In this document: one piece after another, positions 14,625 through 20,291 of the stretch | Layout: each line of letters starts with the position of its first letter | How positions within the stretch are numbered: position 1 is the stretch's first letter | Assembly: GCA_023443925.1 (NCBI GenBank) | Contig: JAEZSL010000104.1 | Coordinates: forward strand, 1 to 22,364 | Reading direction: 5' to 3' | Source: Bacillota bacterium | Lineage (GTDB): Bacteria > Bacillota_A > Clostridia > Lachnospirales > Lachnospiraceae | Length of the DNA: 22,364 nucleotides | The notes under the pieces: generated by a model | Seen by the model: only the letters and a program-made list of their open reading frames with translations | Told to the model about the DNA's origin: nothing | Databases searched by the model: none | Program-made: the position numbers and the translations under genes

Positions 14625-15542
14625 ATGAAATCAAAATTACTAAACACTTTTAAAGTCCCAGAATGCGCTTATCCGTACATTAATCTTATGCTGAACAAGG
14701 AGGAACAGGCTATGATTTCCATTATGGGGCATTCCTCTTTTACACCATCGGAATATGCAGTAATTGCAGGTATCCGGCCTGACGATTCTACATACCTGGT
14801 AAGTAAGGCTTATCAAAGATGTATTCTAAATCTGGTTCCCGGTTCCGATGACCATTACGTCATCGGAACCTTTTACGAAAGACTGGGTGCTTTCTGTCAG
14901 TATGAAAATCCGGTCTGGTTAAAGATTGAGCGGACTCAGCGTGATACTATAAACCGCTGGTATCTGGATACCTTTATTGCCATGAACAAACCGAAATGGG
15001 AAAGCGGAGAACGAAAAGATATTGTTGCTCCTCTTCCGGAAGCCATCCGGTATATAGAAGCTCATGACGGTCCGATTACAGTCCGTTCCTGTGACTGCCG
15101 GAATATCTTTGATAACTGCGGACACGCAAGGGAAACCTGTATATCCTTTTATACCGGCCCTAACTCCTCCTACCACCGCGGTTTGGCACGACTGATTTCG
15201 AAAGAAGAAGCAGTCCAGTTAGTACAAGACTGCGAAAAAGACGGACTTATGCATACTCTGGAAGGTAGTTTCGGCATGTGCAACTGCTGCGGAGACTGCT
15301 GTTTTGATTATCTGGCAGCGAAAGAATGTGATACCCTTGGAGTCTGGCCTGAAACTTCTACCATTGCCCTTTTTTATCCCGAAAAATGTATTGCCTGCGG
15401 CATATGCGTAAAACGCTGCAACTTAAATGCCTTTACGAAATCAGATAAAAAAATTACTTTTCGTCCGGATAAATGCATCGGCTGCGGGATCTGCACCACA
15501 ACCTGTCCCAAATCCGCCATTCAAATCGGTAACCGCAGTTAA
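14625..15542 (+). CDS. Cysteine-rich 2x[4Fe-4S] ferredoxin-like protein with N-terminal winged-helix-like domain
   Basis: The 305-residue protein ends in two bacterial-ferredoxin motifs, CIACGICVKRCN and CIGCGICTTTCP. A central cysteine-rich block precedes them: RSCDCRNIFDNCGHARETC and GMCNCCGDCCFDYLAAKEC, perhaps holding another cluster. The first ferredoxin motif has Asn where Pro is usual. The N-terminal 100 residues look helical, like a winged-helix domain. The ORF start has no ribosome site, whereas an internal ATG at 14712 (Met30) follows AAGGAGG by eight bases. I kept the longer start because the N-terminal helix seems to belong to the domain. It is probably an electron carrier or redox regulator for the neighbouring catabolic enzymes; the exact function is not recognised. 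Confidence 0.75.
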   Translation: MKSKLLNTFKVPECAYPYINLMLNKEEQAMISIMGHSSFTPSEYAVIAGIRPDDSTYLVSKAYQRCILNLVPGSDDHYVIGTFYERLGAFCQYENPVWLKIERTQRDTINRWYLDTFIAMNKPKWESGERKDIVAPLPEAIRYIEAHDGPITVRSCDCRNIFDNCGHARETCISFYTGPNSSYHRGLARLISKEEAVQLVQDCEKDGLMHTLEGSFGMCNCCGDCCFDYLAAKECDTLGVWPETSTIALFYPEKCIACGICVKRCNLNAFTKSDKKITFRPDKCIGCGICTTTCPKSAIQIGNRS

Positions 15543-15670
15543 GGCTCTGAAGCTAAACAAACTGCTACCTCAAAAAAAGTAAGTTATACTTTTCTTAATT
15601 TCTGAAACATACTGGCTAACCATAAAGCTCATATAAAATTTTTAACTGGATAATGTTACAGCACTATAAA

Positions 15671-15691
15671 ATAATAATAATAATAATAATA
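15671..15691 (+). repeat. (ATA)7 microsatellite
   Basis: Seven perfect ATA units lie in the 293-bp spacer between the ferredoxin-like gene and the second lyase gene. This is a possible slippage site that could change promoter spacing for the lyase gene. The spacer otherwise holds only the leader element at 15751-15801. Confidence 0.8.
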
Positions 15692-15750
15692 TGATTTAAT
15701 ACAACATTGGTGTTACACTAATAACTAATACTTATTGAAAAATTAATAAA

Positions 15751-15801
15751 GAAAGGATGCCACATTACAGCTATTTTACTCTTTTAATGTGGCAGTATTG
15801 C
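15751..15801 (+). promoter_or_regulatory. Leader stem-loop element, copy 2
   Basis: GAAAGGA is followed by GCCACATTA (15759-15767), which pairs perfectly with TAATGTGGC (15785-15793), then AGTATTGC. It lies 34 bases upstream of the second lyase start and matches the element at 14341-14390. The stem changes between copies (GCCATAA versus GCCACATTA) while pairing is kept, which suggests that structure or dyad symmetry matters. Confidence 0.55.
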
Positions 15802-15835
15802 AGGCAAGCCTGTGATATCTTAAGGGTTTAATATC

Positions 15836-17401
15836 ATGAAAGGAATATCCGTAATAGAAGCTAAAAATATAAAAGCTGTAGAATTACATGACGGCTGTCT
15901 TACTCTTGAGGAATTTATTGCTGTGGTAAAATACCATGCACCCTTAACCTACCATCCGGATTTTATATTTGCCGTACAAAAAAGCCGCAGCCTGATTGAT
16001 AAATTTCTGGAAGAAAACAGGGCTGTATATGGAGTAACCACGGGATTTGGGGATAATGTAAAATACGACATTACCGGAGAGGATACCATTACACTGCAAA
16101 ATAATATCCTGCGCTCCCACGCCTGTTCTGTCGGTGCTCCTCTTCCAGAAACGGAAGTCCGAGCTATCATGCTGATGATTATTCTAAACTCCGGCAAAGG
16201 TTATTCCGGAATTAAAACGGATACTCTTATATTGCTTCGGGATATTCTGAATAAAAATCTTCATCCTTTTGCACCCGGAAGCGGTTCCGTAGGCTACCTG
16301 TCCGTAGAAGCCCATATTGCTCTGACGTTAATTGGGGAAGGCTTCTTTCTTATGAATGGTGAAAAAATACCATCTACTTCTGCGTTACAGCAAAATGGTT
16401 TATCTCCTGTCTGCCTAGGCTGTAAAGAAGGTCTGGTTTTAATAACCGGTACAACCTCCGCTACAGCTTATGCACTTTTAGCCCTATATGAAACTGCAGT
16501 TGCCATGAAAAATGCCGAGATCGGCGGTGCCCTTGTCTACGAAGCACTTCATGCCACGTCCAAAGCACTGGATCCAAGGCTTCACCGGCTTAAAAAACAT
16601 GAAATGCAGCAAGCAGCCGCAGAAAATCTGTCTGCATTATTAAAAGGAAGCCAAATTTGTGAATATTATAAAGATACGAAAGTCCAGGATGCTTGTGCGC
16701 TGCGGGCCATGCCCCAGATTCATGGTGCTGTAAAACAACTGATGCTGGAGGCTTATGATACGATTCTTGCAGAAATGCATTCTGTGTCGGATAACCCGGT
16801 GCTCTTAGAAGGGGATAACGGCATCGGTGAGGCCCTGATGACCGGTAACTTTGACGGAACTTTCCTGGCCACCCACTGTGATATGCTGTCCATTGCCTGC
16901 GCTAATCTCGGAGTATTCATGGAACGTCTTACGGACCGTATGGTAAATCATCATATTAATGAAGGTCTGCCATCCTTTCTGGTAAAAAATCCAGGTCTAA
17001 ATAACGGATTTATGATTCCCCAGTATACCCAGGCCGGTTTAGCTGCCGAAATAAAGTTGCTGGCTTCTCCTGCATCCATTGACAGTATTACAACCTGTGC
17101 AGGACAGGAAGACCCGGTTTCCATGGCCTACCGTTCCTGTCAAAAGGCTTATGAAGCTGCCGGTAAAATACAGTATATGGCTGCAATTGAGATTTTAACT
17201 GCACTACAGGCCGTTGATCTGCGGGAGGATGGTCTGCCCCAGTCTCCTGTTCTGAAAAAGATACATGATTTTGTAAGACTTTTTGTTCCATTTCTAAATG
17301 AAGACCGCTATCTTTATGCGGATATAGAAAAACTCCATGATTTTATTATTGAAATGGATCTTATCAAAATAGCTGAAGATGAACTTGGTCTGATCTTATA
17401 A
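15836..17401 (+). CDS. Second ammonia-lyase superfamily protein lacking the MIO triad (ergothionase candidate)
   Basis: The 521-residue protein is clearly of the HutH/PAL family: YGVTTGFG (Tyr65), ILRSHACSVG, VQDACALRAMPQIHG, SDNPVL, GNFDGTFLA, PGLNNGFMIPQYTQA and AGQEDPVSMA. The MIO loop, normally GSVGASGDLAPLSH, is GSVGYLSVEAH (from residue 150), an exact loss of Ala-Ser-Gly. MIO catalysis is therefore impossible unless supplied otherwise. It is closer to ordinary lyases elsewhere in the chain than the minus-strand paralogue is. The known MIO-free ergothionase is the best functional model: elimination of trimethylamine from ergothioneine to give thiourocanate. The start follows an AAGGGT site, and a conserved stem-loop lies upstream. 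Substrate unproven. Confidence 0.85.
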   Translation: MKGISVIEAKNIKAVELHDGCLTLEEFIAVVKYHAPLTYHPDFIFAVQKSRSLIDKFLEENRAVYGVTTGFGDNVKYDITGEDTITLQNNILRSHACSVGAPLPETEVRAIMLMIILNSGKGYSGIKTDTLILLRDILNKNLHPFAPGSGSVGYLSVEAHIALTLIGEGFFLMNGEKIPSTSALQQNGLSPVCLGCKEGLVLITGTTSATAYALLALYETAVAMKNAEIGGALVYEALHATSKALDPRLHRLKKHEMQQAAAENLSALLKGSQICEYYKDTKVQDACALRAMPQIHGAVKQLMLEAYDTILAEMHSVSDNPVLLEGDNGIGEALMTGNFDGTFLATHCDMLSIACANLGVFMERLTDRMVNHHINEGLPSFLVKNPGLNNGFMIPQYTQAGLAAEIKLLASPASIDSITTCAGQEDPVSMAYRSCQKAYEAAGKIQYMAAIEILTALQAVDLREDGLPQSPVLKKIHDFVRLFVPFLNEDRYLYADIEKLHDFIIEMDLIKIAEDELGLIL

Positions 17402-17597
17402 TTCATGTGTTTTATAAAAATTATATGTATTTTCTAAAGGAAAAACTAAAATTAAGGCAGTTTTTCTGCTAAAATATTCATTTTAATTAAATTCTAACTT
17501 TACAGCTGCAGATTTTTCATCTATACTTAATGTAATTTACAATATGTTTCGATTTTACATACCGGTAAGCTCCTATGCCGGCCAACGGAGGTAGAAA

Positions 17598-17855
17598 ATG
17601 TTAGCTGAAGTATTAACAAAAGATTTTATCTGGAATTCATATATTCGATTTTTCTTAACACCCTTTGAAAGTTTTATACCTTGGGTAATTGCTATAATTA
17701 TAACCGGATTTGTTATTAATAAAATATTAGACCACTTATATTACCGTCTGATCCAGTCCGGAAGCACCAAAAACCTTACTCATAAAAGATGCAGGGTCCT
17801 ATGCAGTAATTATAATACACAGCCTGCCGATAAGGAGAAAGAATCTTATAAGTAA
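17598..17855 (+). CDS. Small single-pass membrane protein, unknown
   Basis: This 85-residue protein has one clear transmembrane helix (about residues 26-45, core WVIAIIITGFVINKIL). It is followed by a basic, polar tail with two cysteines and a charged end (DKEKESYK). A strong GGAGG lies six bases before the ATG, and a terminator follows the stop, so it is likely a real, separately expressed gene. I recognise no family. It lies after the second lyase gene and converges on an alpha/beta hydrolase gene. The upstream spacer (17402-17597) shows no other gene. Function unknown; it could be part of a membrane complex or a short-protein regulator. Confidence 0.6.
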   Translation: MLAEVLTKDFIWNSYIRFFLTPFESFIPWVIAIIITGFVINKILDHLYYRLIQSGSTKNLTHKRCRVLCSNYNTQPADKEKESYK

Positions 17856-17871
17856 ATAACAGATATAACTG

Positions 17872-17907
17872 AAAAGGATAACCAGCGAAAGGCTGATTAT
17901 CCTTTTT
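17872..17907 (+). terminator. Rho-independent terminator between convergent genes
   Basis: AAAAGGATAA plus CAGC pairs with GCTG plus TTATCCTTTT around a GAAA loop, followed by T on the plus strand. The reverse strand also ends in a short T run, so it may serve the convergent alpha/beta hydrolase gene as well. Confidence 0.85.
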
Positions 17908-17993
17908 GTATTTGAACATTATGATTAAGGCTTGCAAGGTTGTTCCAAATTGCGTCCCAAAGTTAATTCATCCGGCTGTTATACATTGATACC

Positions 17994-18872
17994 TTAAATA
18001 TTAAGAAAGTATTCAATGATAACTCTATTGATTTCTTCTGAAATCTCATGATTAATTCCATGTCCAACTTTCGGATATAATCGCATATTCATTTTATACT
18101 CTAACAGAATATCTTTCCCGCCCATTTTAGCAAAGGGATCGTCTTCACCCACCAAATACAGCACCTTACCGCGCAGAACTTCTATCTGCTTATTGTTGAC
18201 ATGATTAATTTTATGATACCGCATTGCCATATTATTAAAACCTTTTAGCAATAAATAGTAATGCTCCAGGATAAGGGTGTTGTCTGTAAATACATGACTG
18301 TTTATGCCACTCAATTTAAGTAAAAGCTTAACAGCATTCTTTTTAGTAGGAAACAACGCTTCCGGCAGAAAGATTTTCATTATAATTTTCATTGGACCAA
18401 AACTGCCGACTGGGACTGTTCCTGCCATACATACGATTTTAATTACCTTTTCCGGTCTGTGAACCGTATATAATTGTGCCAGATATGTGCCATTAGAAAC
18501 ACCTGCCGCGTATACTTCATCCAGCATTAGCGCAGAAAGTAATTCATCCATCCATTTTATATCATCATATTCTTTATTATAGTTTTCATTTGGACAGCTT
18601 TTTCCTGGCCCTCCGATGGTATCAACCGCATATATTCTAAAGTGCCGTGAAAGAGCCTGGGCATTATAAAGCCACATAAGCGCTGAATTATCACCGACAC
18701 CATGAAAAAGAATAAGCGGTGGATTGTTTTTATTACCGCATAATATCACATGTGTCGTTCCATAGGTTGTTGGAATATCCTTTTCTTCAAGATCAACCTT
18801 CCACATATCCAGCAACTTATCATATGAATGTAGTATCTGGTTTTTCGCTTTCTCACTTTTATAGACCTTCAT
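17994..18872 (-). CDS. Alpha/beta hydrolase fold protein
   Basis: The alpha/beta hydrolase has a complete set of catalytic marks: an oxyanion-hole segment LILFHGVGDNS, the nucleophile elbow GVSNGT (Ser in GxSxG), the acid in VGEDDPF and the histidine in KVGHGINHE. The open frame reaches back to 18899 and would overlap the TetR gene, but AAAGGGG lies eight bases before the ATG at 18872, so I chose that start (292 residues). It follows the TetR gene by 16 bases and is surely co-transcribed from the TetR promoter. The substrate is unknown; a small ester, lactone or amide that also acts as the TetR inducer is plausible. Confidence 0.87.
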   Translation of the reverse strand: MKVYKSEKAKNQILHSYDKLLDMWKVDLEEKDIPTTYGTTHVILCGNKNNPPLILFHGVGDNSALMWLYNAQALSRHFRIYAVDTIGGPGKSCPNENYNKEYDDIKWMDELLSALMLDEVYAAGVSNGTYLAQLYTVHRPEKVIKIVCMAGTVPVGSFGPMKIIMKIFLPEALFPTKKNAVKLLLKLSGINSHVFTDNTLILEHYYLLLKGFNNMAMRYHKINHVNNKQIEVLRGKVLYLVGEDDPFAKMGGKDILLEYKMNMRLYPKVGHGINHEISEEINRVIIEYFLNI

Positions 18873-18888
18873 TGAGCAGACCCCTTTC

Positions 18889-19572
18889 TTAATTTTCATT
18901 AACTACCTTTTCCAAATATGAATTCCAAACATCATAATTCAAACCTAAACCTTGGAAACAGAATTGAACAACATCCCTCAATGCAGTGATATCATCATCT
19001 ATTGGCGGTTGACCGCCTGCTATTAGTTTTGAATATTCAAATACGTTTGCCACAAAAACAGACCAAAAACTATTTGCTGCATTACTTGCATTTGTATTTG
19101 TAATTTGCCCCTGCTCAATACCTCGTTCAATTATCCTTGTTAGTGCTTTTCTATGCATATCTGATTTTTTAGCACCTTCTTTCCATTCCTCCGAACCAAA
19201 TATAGCATATGCATCGAAAGGTACCCGGATGTTAAATTGCATAAAGCGGGGATCATTTTTGTTCGCTCCGAACATACCATAGGCATAATACATAAGTTGC
19301 TCAATCGGGTTCATTCCTTCTGTCTTTTCCAGCAATGTTGTTGAAAACAGATATGCCTCGTTAAACATCCAGTTATATAACTCAATAAACAATTCTTTCT
19401 TGGTTTTGTAATAGTAATACAATAAGCCTTTTGCAAGTTTTGCTTCCTCTGCAACAGTATCCATATCCGTTCCATGATACCCCAAACGAATATATACCGT
19501 AAGAGCTGCATCAAGGATTTGTCGTCTGCGTGTTTCTCTAACCTCTGCATTTTTTTCTGGATTTCTTGGCAT
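18889..19572 (-). CDS. TetR/AcrR family transcriptional regulator
   Basis: The N-terminal DNA-binding domain is plain: RRRQILDAALTVYIRLGYHG, then TDMDTVAEEAKLAKGLLYYYYKTKKEL (written here in parts: TDMDTVAEEAKLAKG and LLYYYYKTKKEL), the TetR helix-turn-helix with its YYYYKTK turn. The C-terminal part is a ligand-binding helical domain without a motif I can name. A GTG at 19581 is in frame, but the ATG at 19572 fits the AGAAGG ribosome site better, giving a 227-residue protein. It shares an operon with the downstream alpha/beta hydrolase. A palindromic site overlapping its promoter start indicates self-repression. Confidence 0.9.
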   Translation of the reverse strand: MPRNPEKNAEVRETRRRQILDAALTVYIRLGYHGTDMDTVAEEAKLAKGLLYYYYKTKKELFIELYNWMFNEAYLFSTTLLEKTEGMNPIEQLMYYAYGMFGANKNDPRFMQFNIRVPFDAYAIFGSEEWKEGAKKSDMHRKALTRIIERGIEQGQITNTNASNAANSFWSVFVANVFEYSKLIAGGQPPIDDDITALRDVVQFCFQGLGLNYDVWNSYLEKVVNEN

Positions 19573-19592
19573 GATTTTCACCTTCTTTATTT

Positions 19593-19614
19593 ATTGACTT
19601 TATTTTAAGTCAAT
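19593..19614. promoter_or_regulatory. Palindromic operator, probable TetR binding site
   Basis: ATTGACTT, a 6-base spacer TATTTT, and AAGTCAAT form a perfect 8-bp-arm palindrome 21 bases upstream of the TetR start codon. It overlaps the last bases of the -10 box, ideal for repression by the neighbouring TetR protein. Confidence 0.7.
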
Positions 19615-19641
19615 CTTAATATATCAATTATATTCTGTCAA
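19613..19641 (-). promoter_or_regulatory. Promoter of the TetR-hydrolase operon
   Basis: On the minus strand, TTGACA (19636-19641) and TAAGAT (19613-19618) are separated by 17 bp. The -35 box is consensus; the -10 box matches at four of six positions. The operator palindrome lies directly downstream. Confidence 0.7.
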
Positions 19642-19656
19642 GCAGAATGTTGTGAT

Positions 19657-19706
19657 AACACTTTACTTTATGTGTTTTCTTTAGAAAACACATAAAGTAA
19701 AGTGTT
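19657..19706. repeat. Perfect 24-bp inverted repeat
   Basis: Arms 19657-19680 and 19683-19706 are exact reverse complements with only TT between them (centre TTTTCT TT AGAAAA). It is AT-rich and has no T tract outside the stem. It lies upstream of the TetR promoter. It could be a cruciform, a small mobile-element remnant or an unusual transcription barrier. The stretch 19707-19858 shows no gene. Confidence 0.85.
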
Positions 19707-19858
19707 TCATATGCGATTTATTTCATTGTGTTAAAATTAGTCTGGAACTTTCTTCTGATTCAGATATAATAAAACACTTATCACTTTTAAACCATAGGTT
19801 AGCCAATACTTGCAATAATAGTTATTATCATCCTTCAAAATTCACACAAATGAACAAC

Positions 19859-19889
19859 AAAAAAAGGATATCCATGATATCCTTTTTTT
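19859..19889 (-). terminator. Terminator of the tRNA-Glu transcript
   Basis: GGATATC and GATATCC arms (19866-19872, 19876-19882) flank a CAT loop and are bordered by A7 and T7. The structure works on both strands. It lies 11 bases beyond the 3' end of the tRNA. Confidence 0.85.
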
Positions 19890-19900
19890 AATAATATTAA

Positions 19901-19972
19901 CAGCTCATAGGGGAGTCGAACCCCTGTCTCAGCACTGAGAATGCCACATCTTGACCACTTGACCAATGAGCC
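19901..19972 (-). tRNA. tRNA-Glu, anticodon CTC
   Basis: The 72-base cloverleaf begins GGCTCAT and ends ATGAGCT plus discriminator G. The D-loop region TGGTCAAGTGGTCAAGA, the T arm CAGGGGTTCGACTCCCCT and the acceptor stem are typical of bacterial tRNA-Glu. The anticodon loop is TTCTCAG, giving anticodon CTC, which reads GAG. The anticodon stem has two weak G-U pairs. CCA is not encoded. A promoter and a terminator flank it as a single-gene unit. Confidence 0.93.
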
Positions 19973-19986
19973 TTACAACAATATGT

Positions 19987-20015
19987 ATTATACCTTACTT
20001 CAAATGATTATGCAA
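19987..20015 (-). promoter_or_regulatory. Promoter of tRNA-Glu
   Basis: On the minus strand, TTGCAT (20010-20015) and a consensus TATAAT (19987-19992) are separated by 17 bp. The -10 box lies 14 bases before the mature tRNA 5' end. Confidence 0.8.
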
Positions 20016-20198
20016 GTACTATTTTTAAAGTTTTTCAAAAAGTTTTAAAAATAGACCCAATAATTCATAAAACTCTCAAATTCACCTTACTCACCATATC
20101 GAAACAACATATGTACTTGGTGTTTCAATAAAAAAAATCAACAGATTGTAGTTTATAATAACTGATTCTCTTTGTTATATTTCACTACTCTCTCATAA

Positions 20199-20237
20199 TA
20201 GGCAGAGGGTAAGATGTCCGCATTTCACCTCTGCCTA
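20199..20237 (-). terminator. Possible transcription end of polC (stem-loop)
   Basis: TAGGCAGAGG (20199-20208) and CCTCTGCCTA (20228-20237) form a perfect 10-bp stem with a 19-base loop, 54 bases past the polC stop. No T run follows on the minus strand, so termination is uncertain. No gene is seen elsewhere in 20016-20291. Confidence 0.4.
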
Positions 20238-20291
20238 ATCTGTGAACCAGCCATTACCCCGTCTGTGCTGGCAGTCATAACATATTATATA

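Noticed and set aside
15757..15831. A 24-codon ORF (starting MPHYSYF) inside the leader of the second lyase gene as a leader peptide
   Set aside because: The ribosome-site-like bases overlap the start codon, leaving no spacing; the stem-loop is the better explanation.
19901..19972. tRNA-Glu as an integration site for a mobile island
   Set aside because: No integrase gene and no repeated tRNA 3' end are found elsewhere in the window.
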